DNA of 34,669 nt. Source: an uncultured Victivallis sp. GTDB taxonomy: Bacteria; Verrucomicrobiota; Lentisphaeria; Victivallales; Victivallaceae. Every line of letters starts with the position of its first letter. Position 1 is the stretch's first letter. A model generated the notes under the pieces. The model made no database searches. It worked only from the letters and a program-made list of their open reading frames with translations, and was not told the DNA's origin. The DNA is taken from assembly GCA_944389895.1 (NCBI GenBank), contig CALXOA010000097.1, positions 1 to 34,669 of the forward strand, written 5' to 3'. Positions 17,155 to 25,402 of this stretch are shown in pieces. Position numbers and translations under genes: made by a program.

Positions 17155-17211
17155 TTTTCTCTGCCCTCCCGGGGGGCCGGTCCCCTTGAACCGGCATCCG
17201 TTCGGGGGTTC

Positions 17212-17239
17212 ACTATAGATGCTTTTTCCACGATTGCAA
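17212..17239 (-). promoter_or_regulatory. Promoter for the UroD-like gene
   Basis: TTGCAA (plus 17234-17239), a 16-base spacer and TATAGT (plus 17212-17217) on the minus strand give a leader of about 50 bases. A GGGAGG stretch precedes the ATG. Confidence 0.6.
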
Positions 17240-17271
17240 GTTTGAAGAGCGGTTTTTTTCTCCGTCTGATT

Positions 17272-17300
17272 CTCCCGGAGGGAAGCCGCATTTCCGGGAG
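17272..17300 (-). terminator. Possible hairpin terminator after the glycyl radical enzyme gene
   Basis: CTCCCGG (17272-17278) and CCGGGAG (17294-17300) form a seven-pair stem with a 15-base loop, 7 bases past the stop codon. No T run follows on the minus strand, so termination may be partial, leaving read-through into the UroD-like gene. Confidence 0.35.
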
Positions 17301-17307
17301 TGCCGGA

Positions 17308-19581
17308 TCAGGAGCGGTGTTTGGTCCGTGCGATCAGGTGATCCTGAATCTCGGGCGGAATCAGCTTGAAGAGCTGGGAATATCCCGCGACCCGGACCGG
17401 AATGTTTCCGTAATGCTCCGGATCCGCCTTGGCCTGCTCGAGACGTTCCGCCGAGACGACGTTCCACTGCATCTGCCCGACTCCCATTGCCAGCGCACTT
17501 TTGAGCAGAGCGACAAATCGCCTGATTCCGCCTTCTCCCTCAAACAGGCTCGGGTGCAGATCGATGATGGCGGCCGAGGCGCCGCCGGCCTCGCGATGCG
17601 GCTGCTTCGCGAGCGAACGCAACAGCATGGTGACGCCTTCGCGGTCACGGCCTTGATGCGGAGAGAGCGAGTAAGCCAGCGGTTCTCCCGCGCGGCGTCC
17701 GTCCGGCATCGCCCCGACCGATTCGCCGTAGTAGACGTTGTTGTAGAAACTGAACAGGTGAACGAAAAGCCGGTTTCCCTCTTCACTCCAGCGATCCATC
17801 AGTGCGATGAAGTTGCGTGACAACTGCGCGGCGATCCGGTCGGTTTCGTCGTCGCCGTTGCCGTACTTCGGGGCACCTTCGAGCAGTTGTTCGCGCAGCG
17901 CCTCGGAACCGGCGAAGTTGTTCTTCAGCGCCTCGAGCAGAGCGCCTGCCGGAATCTGGTGCGATTCGAAAACCTGGCGTTTCAGGGCCACCAGACTGTC
18001 GGCGGTATCCGGTACTCCGAGCAGGCAGATGGAGTGCCAGTCATATCGGGCGCCGCCGTCGGTGATGTCGCGGCCGGATTCGAGGCAGGGCGGAGTCAGC
18101 AGCGAATAGGCGGGCATGGAGCCGAAGAGACGCTGTTTCTGCTCTTCCCGCCGGCAGTGATAGACCATGCGGGAGGCCATGCATTCGACATTCTGTTCGA
18201 AGCGGGCCATCAACTCGTCCCAGGAACCGATTCCGGTCAGATCGGGGGATTCCGGCAGCAGTTGTTCCCCGGTATGGGGATCGCGACCGCCGAAGAGGGT
18301 CAGTTCGAGTACGCGGAGCAGATTGAACCAGCCCGAAACCGCACGGCTGTTGGCTTTGCCGGGAATGGTCAGCTCGACGCAGCCGATCGGCGCATAGTTG
18401 CGGGCGTCTTCCAGTTCGATACCGCGGCCGGCAAGCGCGGTGATGAAGCAGTCGTCGTTGAAGAAGAACGGGATGCCGCCGCCCTTGAGTACGAGTTTCG
18501 CACATTGTTCCAGGAAATCATCCGGTGTCCGTGAGGTGACGCGGACTGAGAGATCACGGATTTCTCCGAACCGGAGAGTCGCCTCGAGGATGATCCGGCT
18601 CATCTCGCAGATTGCGGGATTTCCATCGGCGTCGACTCCACCCAGCGTGATCGCCTGGACGTCATAGGGCAGATAGAGTTTGATGGCCAGTTCGATCATC
18701 CAGGATACCGCCTCCTCGCGGGTGATCCGATTCCGCTCCAGATCGTGTTCATAGTAGGGCTGAAGCAGCTGGTCGAGACGGCCGATGGAGTTCGCGTTGA
18801 TGATACCGTCGTCCACGCAGGCGATCAGATGGCCGAACCAGAGCAGCTGAACCGCTTCCGGAAAACTTTTCGCCCCGGATTCGACCGCGAGGCAGTTCCG
18901 GGCGATTTCGGGTTCCCCGGCCTGCCGGGCGAGCTCCGCATGGCGGCGGCCGAGCAGGAGCCCCGCGTCGCAGATCGTCATCGCACTGCGCAGAAAATTT
19001 TCCCTGCGGACATATTCGCAACTGTGGAGCGGAAAACGTTCCAGCTGCCGTTCGACCAGACGCTTCAGGCCGCCGAAGCCGTGCTTCAGCAGAAAGCCGT
19101 AATCGCGGACCGAATGGTTTTCGATCCAGCCGCCGGCGAGGAATACCGGGCCGGATTTGCCGGGGGCTCCGGGCAATGCCGGCCATCCGCCGGCCATTCC
19201 GTCGCGGCTGCCCGGAGTACATTCCCCGGAGGCGATGGCTGAATAACGGTTCTGCAGTTGTCGGGAGACTTCGCGAATGTCCGCGAGCCGGAAATCTCCG
19301 AGTTCATCCAGCCAGCGTTGTTTGACGGCATCATCCTCGGGCAGGTCGTCGCCGTAGAAGAGGTTGAAGTGCTCTCCGGCCAGTCTGGAATCCGGATCGA
19401 AGGAGAAGGGAACAATTTTGGTTGATTCGTATACGGTCATTGAGCGGACCTGATTCTGGGAACGCTCCGGCGTAAATGCGAGAAAACGTGCTACGTCCCG
19501 GAGCATCGGATTGGGCGAGGCCGGAAAAGAGCCGTCGCGCTCTTTGATTTTCTGCAGGAGAAGTTTCTGACGGGGATTCAT
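17308..19581 (-). CDS. Glycyl radical enzyme, dehydratase/lyase type (PFL-like family)
   Basis: The start at 19581 (757 aa) is chosen because GGAGG ends 5 bases before it; the earlier ATGs lie over this ribosome site or upstream of it. The active-site Cys401 lies in NYAPIGCVEL, and GCVE with its Glu403 is the pattern of glycerol/propanediol dehydratase, choline lyase and HPA decarboxylase, not that of pyruvate formate-lyase. The glycyl radical is Gly733 in VRVAGYSQLF, 25 residues from the end. Both halves of the ten-stranded barrel appear intact. The enzyme needs a radical-SAM activase, and none is encoded within 14 kb on either side in this window. An AraC regulator directly upstream and a UroD-like gene downstream suggest a small inducible unit acting on a diol, hydroxy acid, sugar or amine. 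The protein must be kept free of oxygen, which fits an anaerobe. The substrate is unknown. Confidence 0.9.
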   Translation of the reverse strand: MNPRQKLLLQKIKERDGSFPASPNPMLRDVARFLAFTPERSQNQVRSMTVYESTKIVPFSFDPDSRLAGEHFNLFYGDDLPEDDAVKQRWLDELGDFRLADIREVSRQLQNRYSAIASGECTPGSRDGMAGGWPALPGAPGKSGPVFLAGGWIENHSVRDYGFLLKHGFGGLKRLVERQLERFPLHSCEYVRRENFLRSAMTICDAGLLLGRRHAELARQAGEPEIARNCLAVESGAKSFPEAVQLLWFGHLIACVDDGIINANSIGRLDQLLQPYYEHDLERNRITREEAVSWMIELAIKLYLPYDVQAITLGGVDADGNPAICEMSRIILEATLRFGEIRDLSVRVTSRTPDDFLEQCAKLVLKGGGIPFFFNDDCFITALAGRGIELEDARNYAPIGCVELTIPGKANSRAVSGWFNLLRVLELTLFGGRDPHTGEQLLPESPDLTGIGSWDELMARFEQNVECMASRMVYHCRREEQKQRLFGSMPAYSLLTPPCLESGRDITDGGARYDWHSICLLGVPDTADSLVALKRQVFESHQIPAGALLEALKNNFAGSEALREQLLEGAPKYGNGDDETDRIAAQLSRNFIALMDRWSEEGNRLFVHLFSFYNNVYYGESVGAMPDGRRAGEPLAYSLSPHQGRDREGVTMLLRSLAKQPHREAGGASAAIIDLHPSLFEGEGGIRRFVALLKSALAMGVGQMQWNVVSAERLEQAKADPEHYGNIPVRVAGYSQLFKLIPPEIQDHLIARTKHRS

Positions 19582-19663
19582 TGTTGCCTCCATGGTTCTT
19601 CGTCTGATGTTGGAAAATACCACGGAGAATCTCAAATATCATTGGCGAAAATTCTATATTTTA

Positions 19664-19678
19664 GTCTATTCGTCTATT
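19664..19678. repeat. Short direct repeat in front of the glycyl radical enzyme gene
   Basis: GTCTATT occurs twice with an 8-base period (19664-19670, 19672-19678), over the end of the araC-type gene and in an AT-rich 92-base gap before the glycyl radical enzyme start. AraC proteins bind direct repeats near the -35, and a poor TATAGA -10 without a -35 lies beside it, so an activator site is conceivable. The period is shorter than usual AraC sites, so confidence is low. Confidence 0.25.
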
Positions 19679-20546
19679 TTTTGCGAATTTCCCCCGGGGT
19701 ATTGCCCGTGAGTTGCCGGAAGCGGCGCGTGAAATGCGATACGTTGGCGAAACCGTATTTTGCCGCAATCTCCTTGATCTCAAGTCCGGAGTAGAGCAGG
19801 TCCGACTTGGCTGCCTGGAGTTTCCGGTTGACGAAGTAACGCTGGATGCTCTCTCCGGTCGCTTCCCGGAAAATACGGCAGAGCAGGGCACGGCTGACGC
19901 CCACATGCGCGGCAAGCTCGGCGATGGAGAGATTTCCGGAAAGTCGCTTCGATAACTCCGCGATGGCGGCGTCCACCGTGCGGCGGTGAAATTCTCCGGT
20001 CGCGCCGCCGGGTGACAGCGACAGGTTGTGATGCAGAACCGCAAAGAGCTTCAGAAGTTCGGCCTTGCGTTCGAGTTCCGCTTCGATCCCCAGACGGGAC
20101 GCCGCATCGAGCAGCCGCAGAAAGTTCTGTTCGTAAGCCGGGCGATTGATGAGCTGCTGGTGCGGCGGCAACGTTTCGGGATATTTCATCTTTCCGTGCC
20201 ACTCTTCGGCAGGAACCGGGAAGGGGAGGTAGGAACGTTCCGTCTCCTGGAGGTCGAAGTGAATGTTGTACATCCGGATCCTTGCTCCCTGATCGAGCGT
20301 GAACCGATAACCTTCCCCGGGACGGACGAGAAAAAGTGCTCCCGGCTGGATCGAAAAGGTCCGGCCGCGCAACTCATAACTGCCGCTGCCCTCCCGGAAA
20401 TAGTGGAGTGCGTGGTCACCGAGGCAGCTCTGCACGAAGACCCTTACCGTGCTCTCCACCGGATAGTCGTGGGCAAGGCGCACCCACGGGGAGTACGGTT
20501 GCGGGAGATTCGGGGGAGGCGTGGCGATGAATCTTGCTTCGTTCAC
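19674..20546 (-). CDS. AraC family transcriptional regulator beside the glycyl radical enzyme
   Basis: A GTG start at 20546 (290 aa) is preferred because GAGG stands about 8 bases before it and the resulting length is standard; the first ATG at 20705 would lie at the -35 of the visible promoter. The N-terminal half is a cupin-type sensor (YELRGRTFSIQPGALFLVRP and the MYNIHFDLQE strand). The C-terminal 100 residues hold the two AraC helix-turn-helices (LSIAELAAHVGVSRALLCRI and the IKEIAAKYGFANVSHFTRRF signature). It ends 92 bases before the glycyl radical enzyme start on the same strand and probably activates that gene in response to a sugar-like ligand. Confidence 0.9.
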   Translation of the reverse strand: MNEARFIATPPPNLPQPYSPWVRLAHDYPVESTVRVFVQSCLGDHALHYFREGSGSYELRGRTFSIQPGALFLVRPGEGYRFTLDQGARIRMYNIHFDLQETERSYLPFPVPAEEWHGKMKYPETLPPHQQLINRPAYEQNFLRLLDAASRLGIEAELERKAELLKLFAVLHHNLSLSPGGATGEFHRRTVDAAIAELSKRLSGNLSIAELAAHVGVSRALLCRIFREATGESIQRYFVNRKLQAAKSDLLYSGLEIKEIAAKYGFANVSHFTRRFRQLTGNTPGEIRKK

Positions 20547-20676
20547 ACTCGCACCTCTGCGGGATATCGCTGTTTGAAGTTTCTTCTCCAGACCCGGAAC
20601 ATTCCGAATCCGGTACTGCGGGGGATCCGATGGAATTTGCGATCCGGACGATATCAGATTCCCGTTTCCGGGGATA

Positions 20677-20705
20677 AAGGTAGCATCGCCCGGTGGGAAT
20701 TTCAA
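20677..20705 (-). promoter_or_regulatory. Promoter for the AraC regulator, in the 367-base gap before the IclR gene
   Basis: TTGAAA (plus 20700-20705), 17 bases, TACCTT (plus 20677-20682) read leftward; the leader would be about 124 bases. The rest of the divergent gap holds the IclR promoter and palindrome (20835-20879) and no visible gene between 20706 and 20834. Confidence 0.45.
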
Positions 20706-20834
20706 ACCGGAATCCGGAAAACTCCGGAAAAGGGACCCCGGCCGGGAGGAATGCCGGATGGGGCATGGTTTCCTGTGTATATGGCCGGAAGGAACGCATC
20801 TCCGGCTGAGACGTTTCTGGATTTTTTCGGAAAA

Positions 20835-20847
20835 TTCTTCAGAAGAA
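20835..20847. promoter_or_regulatory. Candidate IclR operator
   Basis: TTCTTC-A-GAAGAA is a perfect 13-base palindrome, 3 bases upstream of the -35 of the IclR promoter. Its place fits control of the IclR-glycosidase transcript by the IclR dimer. Confidence 0.45.
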
Positions 20848-20850
20848 CTC

Positions 20851-20879
20851 TTGAAAAAAATACATTAATCTGGTATTCT
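20851..20879 (+). promoter_or_regulatory. Promoter of the iclR-glycosidase operon
   Basis: TTGAAA (20851-20856), a 17-base spacer and TATTCT (20874-20879) predict a transcript start near 20886. This argues against the in-frame ATG at 20881 and for a start at 20899 or 20914. Confidence 0.6.
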
Positions 20880-20913
20880 TATGAGAAAATACAATAATAT
20901 GGGATATTTGAGT

Positions 20914-21675
20914 ATGGGGAATGAACATAAGCCGCTGATCCAGGTGGTCGAACGGGCACTGGAACTGATGGAGATGCTGGCTGGATCGGGAGAGAGTATG
21001 CGGGCTACGGACATCGCCCGGCGGATGGAGTTGCCGTTGCAGACCGTCAACAATCTGCTTCGTACGCTCTATCGCAGAGGATATCTCTCACAGGATTCCC
21101 GGCGCTGTTACCGGCTCGGTCCGCAATGTTTTTACCTGGGCAGCTTCGCCGATCGCTGGAGTGCGCTTCGTGACGCGGTTGCCGTTCCGCTTGCGCAATT
21201 GGTCGAGACGACACGGCTGACCGGTTTTGTCGGTGTGATCGAAAATGACAAGTTGCTCTGTGTCGCGTTGCTGAGTCCAGGACGGAAAAACGTCGGAGCC
21301 CCGCCGCAGTTCTGGGCCGATGAACTGCACGCCACCGCCTGTGGCCGGGTGTTGCTGGCGGCGCTTCCGGAGTCGGAACGGCGTAAACTTCTCGCCCGCA
21401 CCGCCCGCAGAAAATTGACCGGTCGGACGGTGGTTGACGGGGATGAGCTCCACCGGCTGTGCCGGCAGGTCGCGGAAGCGGGATTTGCGGAAGTGTGCGA
21501 TGAATCCCGTCCGGAAGTCTCCTCGCTGGCGATTCCGCTGGCCGGGACGGATGGTCGAACTTATGCCGGTCTGGCGATCTCCGGCGGCGACCGTCAGTGG
21601 CGGCAGATGACCGTGGAGGAAAAACTTGAGTCGCTGCACGTTGCGGCGGCAGGAATTTCATATCGGAACTTTTGA
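20914..21675 (+). CDS. IclR family transcriptional regulator
   Basis: From the ATG at 20914 the protein has 253 aa and begins MGNEHKPLIQVVERALELME, the usual IclR opening. Residues 10-70 are the winged helix-turn-helix (MRATDIARRMELPLQTVNNL), residues about 80-250 the GAF-like effector domain, with CVALLSPGRKNVG, HATACGRVLLAAL and the closing SLAIPLAGTDGRTYAGLAIS. Frames from 20881 or 20899 are also open, but the first lies before the likely transcript start. None of these has a clear Shine-Dalgarno sequence, so initiation may be weak or near-leaderless. The GH106-like gene follows after 9 bases, so this regulator very likely controls that enzyme. Confidence 0.88.
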   Translation: MGNEHKPLIQVVERALELMEMLAGSGESMRATDIARRMELPLQTVNNLLRTLYRRGYLSQDSRRCYRLGPQCFYLGSFADRWSALRDAVAVPLAQLVETTRLTGFVGVIENDKLLCVALLSPGRKNVGAPPQFWADELHATACGRVLLAALPESERRKLLARTARRKLTGRTVVDGDELHRLCRQVAEAGFAEVCDESRPEVSSLAIPLAGTDGRTYAGLAISGGDRQWRQMTVEEKLESLHVAAAGISYRNF

Positions 21676-21684
21676 GGTGAAACG

Positions 21685-23955
21685 ATGTCCAGAGAGTGTC
21701 CTTTGATTCCGATGGGGGCGATCACCGGGCGGCCGACCCGGGAACAGCTCGGCAGACGGCTTGCTCAATTCCGTGAGCTCGGAATTACCCAGTTTCTGAT
21801 CTATCCGCGTTCCGGCTGCGAACTTGAATACATGAGTGACGAGTGGCTCGACACCTGCGAATGGCTGATCGAGGAGGCCGAAACTCTTGGTTTTACCTCG
21901 CTCTGGCTTTATGATGAGTTCAACTGGCCGAGCGGCCAGTGTGGGGGGCGCATTCAGGCTGCATCGCCGGATTTCGCATTGCAGACGCTGGAGATCTCTT
22001 CTGACGGCGACGGCGGTCGGTCGTTTTCGATCGGACGCTACGAGCGTTTTCCGAATCTGCTCAACCCGGAGGCGATGGAGCTTTTTCTCTCTCTGACCCA
22101 TGAGAAGTATGCTGCCCGGCTCGGCCGTTTCTTCGGGCGCCTGATCAAGGGAATCTTCACGGATGAGCCGGCTCCCGGGTATGCCGATGACTACGGCGAC
22201 GGAGACGGCGGCGGAGTTTTAAAGCTGGCGTATTATCCGGAACTCGAAGAGGATTATCGGAAGAAATTCGGCCGTCCGCTGCGCAGTGACGTCGGGACGC
22301 CCGGATTTTTCGAGCGTTATCATCTCCTGATCGGAGAACGTTTTCGCAGGGTGTTCTTCGACCGGATCCGTGAATGGTGCACCCGGCACGACCTGCTGCT
22401 GACCGGCCATCTGATGGGGGAGGACAGCGTCGGTGGTTCTCACCGCTTCAGCGGACAGCCGTTGCTTGCGATCAGCGGTTTTTCGCTGCCGGGACTCGAT
22501 GAGATCTGTACCCGGACCACGATTGATACGGCGGAATGGCTTACTCTCGGAACCGCCCGTTTCGGCGTTGAGGCGCGCGGCAACGGCGGCCTTGCCGAAC
22601 TCTTCGCTCTCGGACCGGGGGATCTGCCTCTGGCGAAACAGAGACAGATGATTTCGCTCGCCTCCCTCTTCGGAATCAACCATTACGTGCTCGCGGTCAG
22701 CCAGCTTGATTCTCGCGGAAATATCGGTAAACCGGGCTGGTACAACCCCTATTCTCCGGATCAGCCGTGGTTCGTCTCCCTCGGGCAGCTGGGGGAAGAT
22801 GCGAAGATTGCGGCCGACCTGGCGGAGCGGAAAGCCGCGCCGGAAATCGCGGTCCGCTATCCGAACGGAGAAAAGGAGATCTGCGATCTGCTCCGCGCGC
22901 TGGTTCGGGCGCAGCGTCCATGGCGTCTGGCCGCATGGGAAGAGGAGGTTTCCGGGGCGATCGAAGTCATCCGGCCGGAACCGGGCGGTTATCGGCTTGA
23001 ACGCTCCGGGCGAAGTGCCGGAACTCCGGCTGGAATGGTGGCGCTGCTCGATGAACTGCTGCCGCGCCGTGCCGTTGTGGAAAATCCGGACGGCAGTCTC
23101 GCCGGCGATCTCATGCTGAAATTGTATGCCGACGGCAGCGCCGTTGTGCTGGATCTCACGGATGCTCCGACCGGTCGGCGATTGTGCTTCCGGTGCGGCG
23201 GACGATCGGTCGATTTCATGCTGCCCGGCCGTGGGCGGGTCATATTTGAGCGTTGGCGGGTGGAACGTGACCGCCCGAACCTGTTGCGGCCTGAGTGGCG
23301 TGACGGAGTATGGGAGTTCACGGTGGAGTCTCCCGTCACCGTGATTCCGGCCCTGCGCACCTATGGTTCCGCGGCCGGGCTCCGGTTGGATGGGCGTCCC
23401 GTCGAAACCGTTGCATCGCGGGCGGAGATGTTGCCGGAGGGATTTCGAGAACTCTATGCCGCCGGAGCTCCCGTTGCGCTGGCGGCCGGGGAACACAGGC
23501 TTGAACTGATCTCTCCAGTCCCGGACTACGCATATCTGCCGCCGGTCTGGCTGACCGGCGATTTCGGTTTCTCGCTGCCCGACCGCCTGGCGCCCGACCG
23601 GCTTGACGGTTGTGGACTCGATGAATACACCGGTACTTTGACCCAGACCGGGATGCTCGATGTACCGCCGGATGCGGCCGGTTTCGATCTCGAATGTGAC
23701 GAACTTGCCACTTCAGTGAGTTTCGACGGTGAAGCGCTCGGGCAGCGGCTGTGGCCGCCTTTCTTCTGGAGTGTGCCGGAACGCTTCCGGGGACGCCGGG
23801 TTCTCTGCCGGATCGTGCGTCACACATCGGTCGGCCCCGCATTCGGTGATCTCAGTGGAGGGGGGCGGATCTCCGAAGCATGGGCGCGCGGTTTCGAACC
23901 CGGCCGCTTCCGGCTCCGGCACCCGGTTGTGGAGCCCCGGTTCCGGTTGTTCTGA
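21685..23955 (+). CDS. GH106-like glycoside hydrolase (alpha-L-rhamnosidase superfamily), cytoplasmic
   Basis: This 756-aa protein starts 11 bases after a GAGGTG ribosome site. Two motifs point to the GH106 type: LYDEFNWPSG (75-84) and GIFTDEP (156-162), with carboxylates placed as in that family. The later IDTAEWLTLGTARFGVEARG and YSPDQPWF segments also follow the pattern, and a beta-rich C-terminal half closes the protein. There is no signal peptide, whereas most GH106 rhamnosidases are exported, so the substrate is probably an imported oligosaccharide or glycoside. It is the second gene of the IclR operon. Many sequences of this type in Lentisphaerota are annotated only as glycosyl hydrolase; rhamnose specificity is not shown by what I can see. 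Confidence 0.75.
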   Translation: MSRECPLIPMGAITGRPTREQLGRRLAQFRELGITQFLIYPRSGCELEYMSDEWLDTCEWLIEEAETLGFTSLWLYDEFNWPSGQCGGRIQAASPDFALQTLEISSDGDGGRSFSIGRYERFPNLLNPEAMELFLSLTHEKYAARLGRFFGRLIKGIFTDEPAPGYADDYGDGDGGGVLKLAYYPELEEDYRKKFGRPLRSDVGTPGFFERYHLLIGERFRRVFFDRIREWCTRHDLLLTGHLMGEDSVGGSHRFSGQPLLAISGFSLPGLDEICTRTTIDTAEWLTLGTARFGVEARGNGGLAELFALGPGDLPLAKQRQMISLASLFGINHYVLAVSQLDSRGNIGKPGWYNPYSPDQPWFVSLGQLGEDAKIAADLAERKAAPEIAVRYPNGEKEICDLLRALVRAQRPWRLAAWEEEVSGAIEVIRPEPGGYRLERSGRSAGTPAGMVALLDELLPRRAVVENPDGSLAGDLMLKLYADGSAVVLDLTDAPTGRRLCFRCGGRSVDFMLPGRGRVIFERWRVERDRPNLLRPEWRDGVWEFTVESPVTVIPALRTYGSAAGLRLDGRPVETVASRAEMLPEGFRELYAAGAPVALAAGEHRLELISPVPDYAYLPPVWLTGDFGFSLPDRLAPDRLDGCGLDEYTGTLTQTGMLDVPPDAAGFDLECDELATSVSFDGEALGQRLWPPFFWSVPERFRGRRVLCRIVRHTSVGPAFGDLSGGGRISEAWARGFEPGRFRLRHPVVEPRFRLF

Positions 23956-23985
23956 AAGGAGCAGAGGGGGAACGGGGAAAACCGT

Positions 23986-24882
23986 TCACAATGAGGTCAG
24001 CAGCAATCCGCCGACGACCAGGGCGATGCCCGCGAGTTTCACCGGCGGATGGCTCTCCTTCAGGATCAGAATCCCCGCCAGAACTCCGAGTGGCAGGCTC
24101 ATCTGCCGGAACGCCTGGATATAGCTGACATTGGTCACGAACCCCATTGCCAGGAGAACCAGAATATAGGCGCCGGCGGAAAAAATTCCCGCGAGGTGCG
24201 GATGGAATGATTTGAGAAAAATCCGCCGGAACTCCACCTGCTCGCGGGGATGCCTCCAGACGTAGACAAAGATTCCGACTGCAATCTGAAATTCAATCAT
24301 GCAGAGATAGGCACAGCAGCAGAGCAGCCGGGAACTTTTTCCCGCCGCGATCAGCTCCGCCAGCGCCAGCGAGTCGAGCACGGTGTAACCGGTGGTTCCG
24401 ACCGCGGCCAGCAACATCGCGCCCAGTGCCGGATTGACGTAGGCGGAAATCCGGAAGTCAGTCAGACGCCTGAGCGGCATCAGCAGACAGCCGACCATGA
24501 CCACCAGCATCCCGGTCAAAGCCATGGGGCCCGGCGTTTTGCCGATTCCGAACAGGATCGTGACGACCGCCACCAGCAGTACCGGCAGCGCCCGCACCAT
24601 CGGATAGGCCAGGGAAATGTCACAGCGGCGATAGGCGCGACAGAGTCCCTGTTCGTAAAGCAGTTCACTCACTCCGCTGCAGAGCAGCAGGAGCCAGAAC
24701 CGTGGCGACATCTCCCCCAGGCCGACATCGAAAAACAGCAGAAACGGCGACATCAGGCAGGTCGAAGTCAGCGCCATCAATCCGTAGAAGGCGAACGACG
24801 GCCGCCCCACCTTGCTGAGAAAATTCCACCCCGCGTGCAGGAACACCGAAAGAAAGATCAGGAAAAAGGCGGTCAGAGTCAT
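23986..24882 (-). CDS. EamA/DMT superfamily transporter
   Basis: This roughly 298-aa membrane protein has ten hydrophobic segments in two EamA repeats, from LTAFFLIFLSVFLHAGWNFL at the N-terminus through AYPMVRALPVLLVAVVTIL, to SLPLGVLAGILILKESHPPV and GIALVVGGLLLTSL at the end. DMT transporters carry sugars, amino acids or nucleotide-linked compounds, usually one by one with a proton. The start at 24882 is preferred over 24903 since it overlaps the stop of the upstream 155-aa ORF in the sequence ATGA, which indicates translational coupling. It is convergent with the GH106-like gene; the 30-base gap contains only a five-pair hairpin (23971-23986). The substrate is unknown. Confidence 0.88.
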   Translation of the reverse strand: MTLTAFFLIFLSVFLHAGWNFLSKVGRPSFAFYGLMALTSTCLMSPFLLFFDVGLGEMSPRFWLLLLCSGVSELLYEQGLCRAYRRCDISLAYPMVRALPVLLVAVVTILFGIGKTPGPMALTGMLVVMVGCLLMPLRRLTDFRISAYVNPALGAMLLAAVGTTGYTVLDSLALAELIAAGKSSRLLCCCAYLCMIEFQIAVGIFVYVWRHPREQVEFRRIFLKSFHPHLAGIFSAGAYILVLLAMGFVTNVSYIQAFRQMSLPLGVLAGILILKESHPPVKLAGIALVVGGLLLTSL

Positions 24883-25346
24883 GGAAAGCACCTTTCCCGG
24901 CACGCATCAGCCTGTTTCGTTGTCGGAACATTCCAAATGTATTTGAACGTCATGGCGCGGGCGCCGTGAGAACAACTCCGGTGTGGGCGCATGGAATGAA
25001 AAGCGGAGGCGAGCCGGCATCCGCTGCGCCCATCCTCCGTTCCGCAGTTGCCGGAAGTTCCGGATCCGAGGGGCGGGTTGAACTCCTGCAGACCCGGGAG
25101 AGAGGTTTCGATCTGAAATGATCCGACCGGCAGCTGGTTACGGTACTGCATTGTGTTCCGCCCGCCGTTGCCGCCCCGGCTTCCGTCGGAGTACAGACCG
25201 CTGATTCCACCGGGAAGGAGCCGGAGCTCTCCGCTGCCCGGATGCGCGGCGTGCCGGAAGCGCGGTCGGCTTGCCGCCGTCGAAATCCGGTTCGCCGGCT
25301 GGAACATCGGGAGTGCATCGAAATCGTTTCGATACGGATTGATCAT
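24879..25346 (-). CDS. Unrecognised 155-aa protein, translationally coupled to the EamA gene
   Basis: I do not recognise this protein. It has a good start: AAGGAAG 5 bases before the ATG at 25346 and a strong promoter (25398-25425) about 45 bases further up. It is open for 155 codons and its stop TGA overlaps the transporter's ATG. Third codon positions are mostly G or C over the first 100 codons, as in neighbouring real genes. The sequence opens MINPYRNDFDALPMFQPANR, has a Gly/Asn/Ser-rich stretch near 50-65 and seven Cys or more late, with no membrane segment or signal peptide. Homology would decide between a new small protein, a badly degraded gene, and a leader ORF that sets transporter expression. 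The C-terminal third looks less protein-like than the rest. Confidence 0.55.
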   Translation of the reverse strand: MINPYRNDFDALPMFQPANRISTAASRPRFRHAAHPGSGELRLLPGGISGLYSDGSRGGNGGRNTMQYRNQLPVGSFQIETSLPGLQEFNPPLGSGTSGNCGTEDGRSGCRLASAFHSMRPHRSCSHGARAMTFKYIWNVPTTKQADACRERCFP

Positions 25347-25373
25347 TTGACTTCCTTTTCGCCAGACAGCGGT

Positions 25374-25402
25374 TTGAAATTCCGTTGAATTGCATCTATT
25401 AT
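25374..25402 (+). promoter_or_regulatory. Promoter for the DUF4186 gene
   Basis: TTGAAA (25374-25379), 17 bases and TATTAT (25397-25402) point toward the gene at 25444 with a leader of about 35 bases. Its -10 lies on top of the -10 of the opposing promoter. Confidence 0.6.

Noticed and set aside
15964..17820. Open frame of 618 codons on the plus strand
   Set aside because: It runs antisense through the UroD-like and glycyl radical enzyme genes, which have clear motifs; it has no ribosome site and an Arg/Gly/Pro-heavy sequence typical of a shadow frame in GC-rich DNA.
20881..20913. Upstream start of the IclR gene
   Set aside because: It would begin before the predicted transcript start at about 20886, and IclR proteins normally open just before the PLIQVVERAL segment.
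22219..23496. Open frame of 425 codons on the minus strand
   Set aside because: Antisense to the GH106-like gene; composition and lack of a ribosome site mark it as a shadow.
25138..25395. Alternative minus-strand frame of 85 codons overlapping the 155-aa ORF
   Set aside because: Its start lies at the predicted transcript start with no ribosome site, and its codon composition is Arg/Pro-heavy; the 155-aa frame has far better start signals.
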